Source: Evernia prunastri (taxonomy: Eukaryota; Ascomycota; Lecanoromycetes; Lecanorales; Parmeliaceae). From it: DNA of 64,000 nucleotides. A program made the position numbers and the translations under genes. Shown piece by piece: positions 1 to 10,091 of this stretch. Each line of letters begins with the position of its first letter. The first letter of the stretch is position 1. The DNA lies in contig NKYR01000085.1 in assembly GCA_003184365.1 (NCBI GenBank), forward strand, positions 62,001-126,000, written 5' to 3'. The notes beneath the pieces are model-generated. The model was given only the letters and a program-made list of their open reading frames with translations. It was not told where the DNA came from and searched no databases.

Positions 1-680
1 GGTTAGTAATACATGTAAGCCCTAATTACAAGAATCGTTAATATTGTAGATAATAAAGTAGCGTATACAGAAAATAAGAAGCCCACTTCACCAATAGAAC
101 CAGCGCCATTAGGAATCGAACCTAATACAAACTAAATACCTCCAGACCACATATACTACAGAGGTTCGGGCCAAACATTTACCACCGTATCGGATCGACG
201 ACACAGTGACTCTTACCGCCGCGAAGTATTTCTGCATCCCGCTCCCCCGGTCACCTGCAAGGCGCTGCAAAAGAAAGGGTGCCCCGTGCCACGCACCGGG
301 ACCGATTAAATAGCGAACTGGGAACCTCAAGCCAGCCCGAGCCAAGCCAAGCAAAGCCAATCATAGCGGGCCAACAGATTAGCCGGCTTTCTCACCCGAA
401 CGATGACACCACCCGCGCTGCAGGATGATGGATGATGCATGTTTGGTGATGATTGATGATTGATGATTGATGATTGATGATTGTAGCATCCGAGGCATCG
501 TTCAATGGGATGGTGGCCCCACTTTGGTGTTTGCCCTACACTACTAAGCGAAGCGAATAGCAGGGCTACGATTATTATTAGAACAAGGTACCTAGGCTGA
601 GGGAACTTGCAAATTTCCCTTCTGTCATCTTATCCAACTTTCCGTCACGTCAGAGCCTCACCTGCTCTGTGTATTGCACT
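1..680. other. Intergenic region upstream of the ankyrin gene
   Basis: No convincing gene. Short open frames here have no recognisable domain. On the minus strand near 106-126 there is a sequence matching the Pol III B-box (GGTTCGATTCC) with an A-box-like TAGTATATGTGG about 30 bp before it, but no complete tRNA cloverleaf can be folded. A 7-bp tandem repeat lies at 446-485. Confidence 0.5.
446..485. repeat. Tandem repeat, period 7 (ATGATTG)n
   Basis: About five near-perfect copies of a 7-bp unit ATGATTG in a row, preceded by a looser GATGATG tract from 424. Simple sequence; no function inferred. Confidence 0.85.
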
Positions 681-3236
681 ATGCCAACTCATGGATTGCA
701 AATGAGAAATTGGTGGAATGGGCATTCCAGCAGTTCAGCATCGCGTATCGGTTATGAAGATCTCCAAGGCCCTTTGGTGGAGCCCTTCAAATCGCCTGGA
801 CCCTTTGATACAGCCCTTCAGCTCAGTACGCAGGTAGTGACTAGCCTCAACCAGAATGTCAAACGCAGAGAGAAAAAGGGGTTAGAGGCTCTTCTTGCAG
901 GTATAAGCAAAATTAGCGGGAGTCTGTATCTTCTCGAGCAGTATGTCCAAGACGGAAGACCAAACCCTTCTTGGGAGACGACGATATGGATACTCTGCGC
1001 GCCTTCTGGAACAGTGGAACAATTTGTTGCGACCTTGAAGCAATTAAAATCTATTCCGGACACTGACATGGTGGAGGTTATGAATACTATCGACAAGCTG
1101 AATATGGTATTCCTTGCTGCTTTGCAGAACGACCCGGTATCCGTAGCCTTGTACCAAACACCGAGCACGCCTCCGGCTCATCCCGACCTTGATCAAGTGT
1201 ATAGTCACATACTTTCAAGAATACCGAAGAAACACGCTTCGAGGGTGCATCGTGCGTTACAATGGGTGGCAGTCACCAGACGACAATTGTACCTGGGAGA
1301 GCTCTGCGACTCAGCAGTTCTGCCAGGGACTTGGTCATCTCAAGATGCTCATGAGATGTTCACTAGGCAATGTGATGTTGTTGATGATTGCTTGGGTCTA
1401 ATCACGATCTCATCTGACGCCAAAGACGAGGCGGCCAGGATACGGGTCGCTTTTGCTCACAATTCCTTGAAGAGTTACCTTCTATCCGATGCAAGAAGAC
1501 CTTCATCAGCCTCAAGGTTCTCATTTACGGAAATGGACGCTCACATTTTAGTCGGCAACACCAGTTTAGCTTATCTGGAGTCTTCGCTTCTGAATGACCC
1601 CACTGAAAACCTTGAACCTGGATCAGAGTCATTCCCTCTGCTGAGGTATGCCAGGGAACATTGGTATTATCATCTTTCGAAAATCCATGAGGGCAAAGGG
1701 ACGACACCTGTCTCAACAACCGAACAAGCACTCAAGCTCTTTGATGCGATGAGAAAAGAGAGCATGTTGCGAGGAATCGATGATTCAAAAGCTGAAGCCA
1801 TTGAAAGGCCCGAGGAACTCTTTCACCCAGTTTGGGGTTTCCCGCATCAATTGTACTGTGCGTCCCTTTGGGGAATGATCGAGGTGGTCCGAATGCTCAT
1901 GGACAGAGGGGATTCCCCAGATGTAAGAGGCGGTTTTTGCGGGACACCGTTGCAAGCCGCTGCATATAACGGCCATACTGAAGTAGTAGACTTGTTGCTT
2001 GAACATGGTGCACACATCAACTTGGTGTCTGGACATTACGGCAATGCTTTACAGGCTGCAGCATATCGAGGCAATTTTTCCCTCGTACTCAGGCTTCTGA
2101 GCCGGGGCGCCGACCCCAATCTCGCTGGTGGATACTACGGCTACGCTCTGCAGGCCGCTGCCTCCAATGGTCATGAGACGCTGACGCAGCTCCTTCTGGA
2201 ATATGGAGCCGATGTCAATGCTAGAGGCGGCGAGTACGAATCAAGTCTCATTGCAGCCGCTCGAGGCGGTCATACAGAAGTAGCGACATTGCTCATATTG
2301 AATGGGGCCCACACAGACTCAGGAGAAGGTCAAGTAAATCGCGCCGCCCTCAATGAAGCCGCTGCTCTCGGTCATCGCGACATAGTGCGTTTATTACTGC
2401 AGAGAGATACCAATCCAAATATCATGGACAGACATCGCAAGACAGCGCTCGACGTGGCGAAGAATCGAGAAATTGTGCAGATGCTTCTGCAGAATGGAGG
2501 TGGTCCTGACATTATCTCTGACGGATCCGATGGCGAAGATTGTGAGACGCCAGCACTCGGTCTGATCTATGAATGTAAGGATCCAGATTGTCTCAGGCTG
2601 CCGCTTGGATCAAGATCTTCTGGACCTGATCTAGCGCACAATGAGGGGCGCTCGTTCCTGTGGAAGGCAATTGATAGTAAATCCGTGAAGCTGCAAAGGC
2701 TACTCTTGCAAGCAAAAGCCGAACTTGAAAAGGCGAGCGAAACGTTGGCCAAAGGAATGATTCCAGATAATGGTGAGCATCTACACGCTAACGATCTCGT
2801 TGAGTACGACGAATGGTGCGTAGCTGCTCCCAGGGAGTTCAACCCAGTCGATCTTTTTAACTGGAACTTTCCAAAGCTTGATTCGGAGGTGCAGTGTGTT
2901 CTCCTTTCTTTTCGGCACACGATCCGTCATGAAGGTCGGTCTCAACAGCAATCGTCTCTCCATCGCGCGCATAGTAGAGCATCGCATCGGTCTGCAACGG
3001 GAATATTCGATGAAATGGATCCTAAGACTCTCGACAGCCTCGCACGGATCCTCGAAGAGCGAGACAAGTCTGTCTTGCTGTATGAGATTGTCAATTTGCT
3101 TGAAGCTCGACCAAGAGATCATGGCCTGCAAGAAAGACCAGAGACGAGCGCGAAAGATTCCAGTCGGAAAAGGCTGCGTAGGGAGTACAAGATTGGAGAA
3201 ATGAATCTGGAAGACAGGCTCTGTTTGGAAAGATGA
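681..3236 (+). CDS. STAND-like ankyrin-repeat protein lacking a visible NACHT P-loop
   Basis: The first ATG of the frame is at 681, giving 851 residues without introns. Residues about 45-95 are a helical stretch resembling the N-terminal region of fungal STAND proteins. Residues about 165-300 resemble the segment that follows the NACHT ATPase in NACHT-ankyrin proteins (RALQWVAVTRRQLYLGEL, then FAHNSLKSYLLSD and FSFTEMDAHILV). Six to seven ankyrin repeats follow at about 390-625, with typical cores such as TPLQAAAYNGHTEVVDLLLE. No GxxxxGK[S/T] Walker A or acidic Walker B was found between the N-terminal helix and the post-NACHT segment, so the ATPase seems to be missing. The C-terminal 200 residues are charged and unassigned. 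The domain order is what I see; an origin by loss of NACHT is inference. An unrecognised upstream exon is possible. Confidence 0.7.
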   Translation: MPTHGLQMRNWWNGHSSSSASRIGYEDLQGPLVEPFKSPGPFDTALQLSTQVVTSLNQNVKRREKKGLEALLAGISKISGSLYLLEQYVQDGRPNPSWETTIWILCAPSGTVEQFVATLKQLKSIPDTDMVEVMNTIDKLNMVFLAALQNDPVSVALYQTPSTPPAHPDLDQVYSHILSRIPKKHASRVHRALQWVAVTRRQLYLGELCDSAVLPGTWSSQDAHEMFTRQCDVVDDCLGLITISSDAKDEAARIRVAFAHNSLKSYLLSDARRPSSASRFSFTEMDAHILVGNTSLAYLESSLLNDPTENLEPGSESFPLLRYAREHWYYHLSKIHEGKGTTPVSTTEQALKLFDAMRKESMLRGIDDSKAEAIERPEELFHPVWGFPHQLYCASLWGMIEVVRMLMDRGDSPDVRGGFCGTPLQAAAYNGHTEVVDLLLEHGAHINLVSGHYGNALQAAAYRGNFSLVLRLLSRGADPNLAGGYYGYALQAAASNGHETLTQLLLEYGADVNARGGEYESSLIAAARGGHTEVATLLILNGAHTDSGEGQVNRAALNEAAALGHRDIVRLLLQRDTNPNIMDRHRKTALDVAKNREIVQMLLQNGGGPDIISDGSDGEDCETPALGLIYECKDPDCLRLPLGSRSSGPDLAHNEGRSFLWKAIDSKSVKLQRLLLQAKAELEKASETLAKGMIPDNGEHLHANDLVEYDEWCVAAPREFNPVDLFNWNFPKLDSEVQCVLLSFRHTIRHEGRSQQQSSLHRAHSRASHRSATGIFDEMDPKTLDSLARILEERDKSVLLYEIVNLLEARPRDHGLQERPETSAKDSSRKRLRREYKIGEMNLEDRLCLER

Positions 3237-4489
3237 TCCAGGGATGGGTTTCATGTCCCCATGAAGAGCGAACTTTGCGAAATGCTCGAGGTTCTTTGTA
3301 ACGGCCTTGTCTATAAAATTTTTCACGCTCCTTTCTAGTGCCCCACTTATTCGTTCTTGTTAATAGTAGCAGATACCTCTGAGGACTTGATTGACTCCCC
3401 TTGTACAACGATATATGTGATATTGTGCTACATCCTTCTGAGACTTCGCAGAGACAGCTTAAGAGAATAAAGGTAGGGACATTCTCTTCTATAGAGCAAA
3501 GGTAAGGCTTGTAGAGACCATTTCGGCGTGGGTTCAGGGGGCCACATTCGTCGATCAGATTGGTAATATCCGCTAATCGCCCTTACTGCGCTCCTGTTCT
3601 TGAAACTATCAATATGAACGCCACGATCTCCTCCCAGACTTGGGACGAGTTTGCCCCAATGATACCTGCAGGAAACCTCATTGCTGTGTGACTGTGGCTC
3701 GTGTTGGTCGCTTTCTTGCTGTTCAGTCCCCCTCCCAAAAGCGCCCTCACTTGATATAGTGAGCCTTTCTTTTCATTTTCTCAGTAATCAACGCGCGTTT
3801 CAGCTACGATTCTGTTCCCAAGGTGGTTATTTTCGTGCGCAAATCAGTCTTTAGAGCAACAGCTGCCGCTCTCGGCGGAACTCGTCGTCGTCATTATCAT
3901 ACATCAACCAATCGCCCTTCCAACCTCAGACAGTCCCCGTGCAGATATCGAAAAGCTGGTTGTCGTGTGTTCGGTCTAGGAGACGTGACAAGTTGCGTTT
4001 GAGAGCGATCGTGAAGTGAGTTTTGGACAGGATAGAGGGTGTGTTCGGTAGTATTTAGGTTGTTCGCGTACGCTCCTGTTGGGCTTTTGCAAGATGCTGG
4101 TTTGTTTATTCTGTCGTTGGGAACTGAACGATCTCCGCGTAGGACTTCTCGGACACGCAGCACTTGTTTTGACCACGCTGGACAAAAGGACTCGCTGTGG
4201 GACCGGAGCTTTGATCTCTTCCAACAAAAGGTTGTGAAAAAAGCGATCAAGGGATTCTTATTGTTTAGCACAATGGCTTGTCGTGACAGTAACGCGACAT
4301 TGAATTGTTCTATCCTTTATCATATCCTGGATTTCGTACCCACAACACTCTTGAGAGCTCGGTTTATATATACAGATTTCTGGAATATACCAGACGGATC
4401 AACATACAGAAAGTTCTGAAACAAGTTACTTCACCAAGAAACCCATTCAGCGCTCCTGTTCCTCACGACAACCCTCTCGAGTCCACGTC
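3237..4489. other. Intergenic region, no supported gene
   Basis: About 1.25 kb between two plus-strand genes. A 24-codon frame from 3614 (begins MNATISSQTWDEF) could be an upstream mini-ORF or exon remnant but has no support. A TATA-like TTTATATATA lies near 4363-4372, 120 bp before the next start codon, and is the best promoter candidate for the SprT-like gene. Confidence 0.45.
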
Positions 4490-5839
4490 ATGGGATCGCG
4501 CGATTTCCACCCAGAGACCCCTCGTCATCGCCACAACTCGAATCGCAGGCCGCACGGTGCTGGCGGAAGAAGGACGGACGATTTCGACGATGGAGGCATG
4601 GATGATTTCGTGAACAGTTTTGACGGTATGAGTATGGGTTCACACGGCCATGACATATTGGATAACCGGTATGTGAGTCCCTCGCCTGCTGAGCACAAGC
4701 ATGGAGAACATCGGCATGGAGGACAGGTACACAGGGAACATGGACATAAAGAACGTCGCCATGGAGAAGAACATCGCCATAAGGAACATAAGCACAAAGA
4801 GCATCGGGATGAAGAACGCCGCCACAAGGACCACGGGCACAAGCAACCTGTGCACGGGGACCATCGTCGTGAAGGACACGGGCATAAGAAACATGAGCAC
4901 AAGCACGAGCACGAAGGGAACCACCACGGAGAACACCGCAATGGAGAACGCCACCACGGGGAAACCAAACACGCAGACCATCGACAGAAGAAGGGCTCGT
5001 CGTCTGGAGGACGCCATGCCACCATGACAATGAAGGAATTCTGCAGAATGCTATACACATCCGCCCTCTTACCCTTCCGCGAAGGAAGCGGCATCCCCTA
5101 CCCGTGCAAGCAGAGCGAGATCGACTTCCACCGCAACGGCGTGTTCCACAAACCGAACAAAGGCCCCTTCGTCAGCCTCATGCAAGCGACGAACGAGGTC
5201 ATGCGCTGGAACGACGAAAAGCGAGCGCCGCCCCGGGAGGAGCTGGAAACCATACTGAACCTGGTCACCGCGGTGCGCGAAGCCGAAAAGAACCTCCGTT
5301 TCGGGCCCGACCTGCTGATCAAGACTTTCGCCGACCTGGACCGCGTCTTCTTCGCCGGGCGGCTCCGGGGCCACGTTCTCGTCCGGTGGGTCAAGCGGAT
5401 CGAAAAGGACGGGGGCCTCATGGGAATAGCGCGGCACCGCAAGCCTAGGCCCGGAAAGTGTGTGATCGAGATGAGCGCGGAGAAGAACCTGCTGCCGCGG
5501 ACGGGGGAAAGGTTCGATAACGAGCGTGACCCCGTCTTGAACATGTTTTCTACCGTGCTGCATGAGATGTGCCATGCTTATGCATTTATTAGGTGTCCGC
5601 CCGAGGCGTGGAAGACGGTGGATCAGCACGGTTCCCATTTTCAAACCAGGATTAGCGTTGTCCATGACCGGGCGACCCGGCTTTTGGGGATGGCGGCGAT
5701 TGGATATTGGGAGGGGTGTAGGCAGCGTCACTTTTTGCCCTCGGAGGGTGAAAAGGGGCAGAAAGAAGGTAGCGCTAAGCAAGGCGGTGGCAGGAAGAGG
5801 TGGGGAGACCAGAAGGGTACCGATTGCGTTATCATGTAG
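4490..5839 (+). CDS. SprT-like zinc metalloprotease with histidine-rich tract and CaaX box
   Basis: Single exon, 449 residues. Residues about 68-165 are low complexity, made of H-K-E-H, H-G-E-H and similar units, with roughly 31 histidines in 98 residues. Residues about 276-400 look like a SprT-like domain: LLIKTFADLDRVFF, then the zinc motif HEMCH at about 358-362, and a likely third ligand in DQHGSHF near 380. No SprT zinc ribbon or Spartan-type ubiquitin/PCNA motif is visible. The protein ends in CVIM, a CaaX prenylation signal in which Met predicts farnesylation. HExxH identifies a zinc metallopeptidase fold; DNA-protein crosslink repair is known for Spartan/Wss1 but is not shown here. 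The His tract may bind or buffer Zn or Ni (inference). Long antisense open frames over the tract come from its repetitive composition. Confidence 0.85.
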   Translation: MGSRDFHPETPRHRHNSNRRPHGAGGRRTDDFDDGGMDDFVNSFDGMSMGSHGHDILDNRYVSPSPAEHKHGEHRHGGQVHREHGHKERRHGEEHRHKEHKHKEHRDEERRHKDHGHKQPVHGDHRREGHGHKKHEHKHEHEGNHHGEHRNGERHHGETKHADHRQKKGSSSGGRHATMTMKEFCRMLYTSALLPFREGSGIPYPCKQSEIDFHRNGVFHKPNKGPFVSLMQATNEVMRWNDEKRAPPREELETILNLVTAVREAEKNLRFGPDLLIKTFADLDRVFFAGRLRGHVLVRWVKRIEKDGGLMGIARHRKPRPGKCVIEMSAEKNLLPRTGERFDNERDPVLNMFSTVLHEMCHAYAFIRCPPEAWKTVDQHGSHFQTRISVVHDRATRLLGMAAIGYWEGCRQRHFLPSEGEKGQKEGSAKQGGGRKRWGDQKGTDCVIM

Positions 5840-6360
5840 ATAGTCACTCGTCGTGTTAGCTGCGCTATAATCCTCTCCAATTAACAAAGATGAAACGACC
5901 AAGGAAGAGTAAACGACAAGATGATGCTGTGCTGAAGCTCCGACCTTCATTCGAATAGTCTCCACGTTCTCGATAAGAAGAGCGGTTAGGTTCACTTCTT
6001 ACTTTCGACCTGCCATATTTATCCAAAGGGCAGCGCTTCTTTCCCGGCGATGTCTGGCGGCTAAAGACAGTTCTAACCACCAAAACATGGGGCTTCTCTT
6101 GCGGTCTCATACTGCCGTATGTAGCCTTGCAGATTGACTTGGGGATCCGGGGAAACAGCTGCGTTCGTGTCCTATGCGCCCGTCCAAGCGTCTAGTTGCG
6201 CGGGGGGTATCGCATCCTGTTTTGGCGCTCTTCGGCCTCTTCCCTGCCATTTGCCCATGCCCGACCTCTGATCCGCTCTTCGACTTTAAATACAACGGTC
6301 GCAAACGACTCATGCCCTCACTGTGCATCTTACCGTAACCTGGCACAGAAGTAACCAAAA
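5840..6360. other. Intergenic region
   Basis: About 520 bp with no supported gene. The last 70 bp probably hold the promoter and 5' UTR of the secreted protein gene starting at 6361. Confidence 0.5.
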
Positions 6361-7397
6361 ATGCAAGCCTCGAGATATTTCGCAGGACTGGTACTATTAG
6401 TCCTGCACTTCGGTCTCTGCTCTGCGGTCCCTCTTTCTCTCAATCTCACGGAGTATGTTCCTTCTACTACATAGCAAGTCCTCTTAGCGAAGCCTAGAGC
6501 CACCCGGGTACTGAGTGAGCATATGTGCTGACGCCTGCGCACCGTAGTACTGCGAACTCGACGGCCACGCAGCTGTCTATCCCAACCTTTCGTGTCGATG
6601 TGCGACCCGACTACAGCAAAAACCTCAGCCCACTCGCGATGTATACGAACGCCATCAACGCCATGGCCGTCCTCGCCGTGCGAGACCAAGGAGCTACCTT
6701 CAACGTCGCCCATTGGTCATTGCCGGAGTTTGACATGTGGATATACTTCTCGTCGTTAGACGGAACACGTCCCATGCAAATCCGCTTTGCGGTATGGGGT
6801 CTTCTCAGTTCATTCTTGACTATAGACCGGTTCAAGCACTTTCACCCAACCGTTGTTTTAATGTATGTTCAAGATGAAGCTGTAGGCCGAATGGAAATCG
6901 ATTCCCTTCCACCGCCATCTCCTTCGGCTGTGCCTTCGAGTCATCAGCAGAATTTCGACTTAGGCGACTCACCCTCCGCGTTCAACAAATCCCAAGATCT
7001 CGGCTCGTTCTCTGACTTGGGGGAAGGATTCAAAATCTTTTATAACTATGATGGCGTGGCTCTTCACGAGGGAAGTTTCTTCGTCACAGTGCTGTCGGCT
7101 ATGAAGGACGCCGCGGGTGGGGGCGCTGATGGTCGTTGTCCTGAACTCACGGCCAGAGCGGTGCGCTCGACCCAATTCAGTATCAAATCGGAGAAAGATA
7201 GGTTTGGTAATGCCCTACTACGTTACCGCGATGTGGTCAGGCTGCTCCGAAAGATAACTTTTCAAATGCTTTCGAATCACAGAGTTGCTGAGATAACTAT
7301 CGTGCTTAAGGTTGACGGCGTGAAGGTTGCCGAAGGCTCGTTCAGGAAGATGACGGCGCCACATGGCATTGCCGATGGGCTTGGAGTTGCGAAATGA
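6361..7397 (+). CDS. Secreted protein of unknown function (two exons)
   Basis: Exons 6361-6452 and 6548-7397 give 313 residues. The 95-bp intron starts GTATGT, has a GCTGACG branch-like site and ends GTAG; joining restores an Asp codon in frame. The first 23 residues (MQASRYFAGLVLLVLHFGLC) are a clear signal peptide, so secretion is likely. The mature part begins with an NLTDTANSTATQL stretch carrying N-glycosylation sites, then a globular region with the phrase FDMWIYFSSLDGTRPMQIRF, and a Pro/Ser-rich linker at about 165-200. I do not recognise the family. It resembles in style the small secreted proteins common in plant-associated ascomycetes, but an effector role would be speculation. Confidence 0.75.
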
Positions 7398-7910
7398 GTC
7401 GATCAAGACTTTCTTTTCCGAAGAAACATTGATGGATGGCGTCCAGCCGGCCGACGCCCCTTCATATTCTGCATGGGGGGAATGGTATGAACAGCATTTA
7501 TGTGTTAGGGTCAGAATCATAGCCGACGTGTCAGACAGCGAAAGGTCGCTGGCTGTGAGGTGGCATTCTGGCTATTGTAATTGCATGATCATGCATGGAG
7601 AGATGGTCTAGAGGGTCTTCAGCACCTGAAGGCAGCTTCATGTTGGGGGCGTCCTCCCAAAATGGAGGACTTGATCGCCAGCCCGAGCAAATCGATCATA
7701 TGGCTTTTGGAGCGCAGCATACACCTCCTATCGAAGATGCTACTTCTCCAAATGTTCAGGTCAGACACTGGTGGGAGAACAGACGGTTGTGCTTGATGTA
7801 TCTTTTGCAGCAAGTATCTCAAAGCCTTACAAGCACACACAGCACTGCTTGCCAGGTCGTTGGTCGATGTGAAATATCACCATTCTCCGTTCCAGTTGCC
7901 GGTTATCATC
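7398..7910. other. Convergent intergenic region
   Basis: About 510 bp between the 3' ends of the secreted protein gene and the minus-strand SDR gene. Only short frames without domain content; probably both 3' UTRs and terminators. Confidence 0.5.
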
Positions 7911-8784
7911 TCACCAAGGTAACTGCAGAGGCGTGCCCAGATCCTTGCCTAATACGGCTTCCGCAGTCCCAATGTCCCTATACCAAGCATTAGTCGGCGG
8001 AGCAGCTGACATTTGCTCAAGGCTGCTTACCGTGGTCCGCGTGGCGCCCAATATTCGCCTGTTTTCTTCATGTCGAATGTCTCAATGAACTTGATCAGCG
8101 ACTCAGCAGCCTCGTCTGGCGTGACAGCTGTCCGAACCAAGCCTATTAGTACTATGCCATACAAAGCCGTATCGAAGATGATGGGTGCATACCGCCGCCA
8201 TCGTCCCAGAACTTATCGAACCCAACACCCTTCGTCATCTCCGTCCTCATAAATGAGGGATGCACAATCGCTACCGCTACGCCTTTCTCCTTCAGGTCCA
8301 AACTCAACAGCTTCCCAACCATATTCAACGCAGTCTTGCTCGCATGATGCCCGTAGTTCCCTCCTCCCTCGCTTTCATGCCTCAACGTGATACTACCGCT
8401 CTCGCTGCTGACGAGTACGATTTTGCTTCCTTTGGCTAGCAAGCCAGCTTTGATAAGGTAGTGCACAATGAACACAGGACCGATGGAGCTGGTGGTGTAC
8501 ATTTTGACTTGGTTTTCCCATGAGGGTGAGTCGAAGGACTCAGTTGCGAAATAGCCGGCTGTTATGATGACGGTGTCAAGGTTCTTGTTGCCGATGTGGG
8601 ATGCAAGCTTTTGGCCTGCATCTTCCTGAGCGACGTCGATATTGGGAATGTATTCGATATTCTTGGTTGATTCTGGGGCCTTGTCTGAGCGGCTGCTGGC
8701 AAAGACGGTGTTGTTTGAGGCGTATTGTTTGACCAATTCTGCTCCTAGGCCTCGGGAGGCTCCGACAATGAGGACGTTGGGCAT
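7911..8784 (-). CDS. Short-chain dehydrogenase/reductase (SDR), three exons
   Basis: Exons (5' to 3' on the minus strand) 8193-8784, 8031-8127 and 7911-7977; introns of 65 and 53 bp with TACTAAT and GACTAAT branch sites. The product is 251 residues. GASRGLG near the N-terminus is the NAD(P) glycine motif, TAGYF stands where many SDRs have NAG, and LVSSESGSI carries the catalytic Ser. The usual YxxxK reads HxxxK (YGHHASK): the Tyr position is His, with a Tyr two residues upstream. The spliced C-terminus (GEYWAPRGPRDIGT and beyond, ending LQLPW) matches my memory of this fungal subfamily and supports both introns. Substrate unknown; predicted cytosolic. It shares a 351-bp divergent promoter region with the centrin gene. 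Confidence 0.88.
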
Positions 8785-9135
8785 TTTGTCGACTTTGGTT
8801 GGTACACAGAAATGTTAGGAAGGTCGAGGGTGTGAAGGTGTGAAGGTAGATTTGGATGCTATCGGTTTGCTCTGGTGCTCGGAACGAGATGATGCAATAA
8901 GGTAATCACGCAAAGCGGAAGTTCCCATCAATCCCAATTACTTTACGGAGTAGAGATCCCTCATCTTGGTCTTGGCGTGGTGCAGCTACAGATATAAAAA
9001 TAACATGCATTGATCATATAATGTACGTAGAGCAAAGAATGGACAATCCAGAGCGCCTTCTGAGCAAGCAAAGCCGCCCATTTTCCGACACTTCTCGGAA
9101 ACCTCGGAAATCATCCCACCATCGATAAGGGCTGC
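8785..9135. promoter_or_regulatory. Shared divergent promoter region, SDR / centrin
   Basis: 351 bp between two divergent start codons. It must contain both core promoters. An AT-rich stretch with ATATAAAAATAAC near 8991-9003 is a possible TATA-type element. No recognised operator was found. Confidence 0.45.
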
Positions 9136-10091
9136 ATGCCCTTAGCGCGACGCGTCCCAAGTCGCGACTTGACATCGACAATGAAAGCTCCAGCCGACAA
9201 CACCGTCACAAACTTCCTCACCATAAGAACTCAGTCTTCTCCCATGGCATCCTCAACCCATCCATCCTTTCCTTCTCGAGGCTATCCCAGCAACCTTGGC
9301 AAGCTCCCCGACCGCTCGATGGCCCCAACCTTCGGCGCATCCACCACCCAACAACAGCGCGAGAATGCCCGCCTGGAGCGTGAGCGGGAACGATTAGAGA
9401 AAGAAAGGCTAGAGCGGGAAGAGCAAAATCAGTTGACGGAGGAGCAGAGGGAGGAGATCAAAGAGGCTGTGAGTCCCCCCCCCCCGAGCCCTGATGTGTG
9501 CTGTTCGAATTGGGGGTTTCGAAAACAAGGATATCTGGGCAACAGAAGAGGGGGGAGGAAGACGAAAGATCGGGGCAGGGACTCTGACCAATACCGCTAA
9601 TTCATGGCTGGCGTGAACAGTTCAACCTCTTCGACCTAGACAAAGACAACAAAATCGACTACCACGAACTCAAAGTCGCCATGAAAGCCCTTGGCTTCGA
9701 CCTCCCCAAGCCCGAAATCCTCTCCATCCTCCAAACCCACGGCTCCCCCCCGACCCCGCCCCCCGCCTCCTCCTCCTCCAACCCCAACGTCCAACAACAA
9801 CAACAGCACTACGCCCACAGCTCCCGCCTGCTCCTCCCCTTCGCGCAGTTCCAGACCGTCATGGCGCAGAAGATACTCGCGCGGGACCCGCGGGAGGAGA
9901 TCCTAAGGGCGTTCGAGCTGTTCGATGAGGGGGGCAAGGGGAAGATCAACCTGGGCGATCTGAGGCGGGTGGCGAGGGAGTTGGGGGAGGGGCTCGAGGA
10001 GGAGGAGCTGGCGGCTATGATTGAGGAGTTCGATCTGGATGGGGACGGGGCGATTGATCGTGAGGAGTTTTTGGGGATTTGTTTGCAGTGA
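9136..10091 (+). CDS. CDC31: Centrin / Cdc31-like EF-hand protein with extended linker (two exons)
   Basis: Exons 9136-9468 and 9621-10091; the 152-bp intron starts GTGAGT, contains a C10 run and ends ACAG. The product is 267 residues, about 100 more than ordinary centrins. After a Ser/Pro-rich N-terminus and a charged ERERERLEKERLER helix, EF-hand 1 is intact (loop DLDKDNKIDYHE). EF-hand 2 is replaced by a Pro/Ser/Gln linker with five consecutive Gln after LGFDLPKPEILSILQTHG. The conserved block MAQKILARDPREEILRAFELFD follows. EF-hand 3 is degenerate (EGGKGKINLGDL), and EF-hand 4 is good (DLDGDGAIDREE). Centrins act at the spindle pole body and in mRNA export and nucleotide excision repair complexes. 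Later start codons at 9181 and 9244 are alternatives. Confidence 0.88.

Noticed and set aside
4488..5094. Long minus-strand open frames opposite the histidine-rich tract
   Set aside because: They exist because the repetitive H/K/E codons have no stop on the other strand; no start context or domain, and the plus-strand protein has a clear zinc-protease domain.
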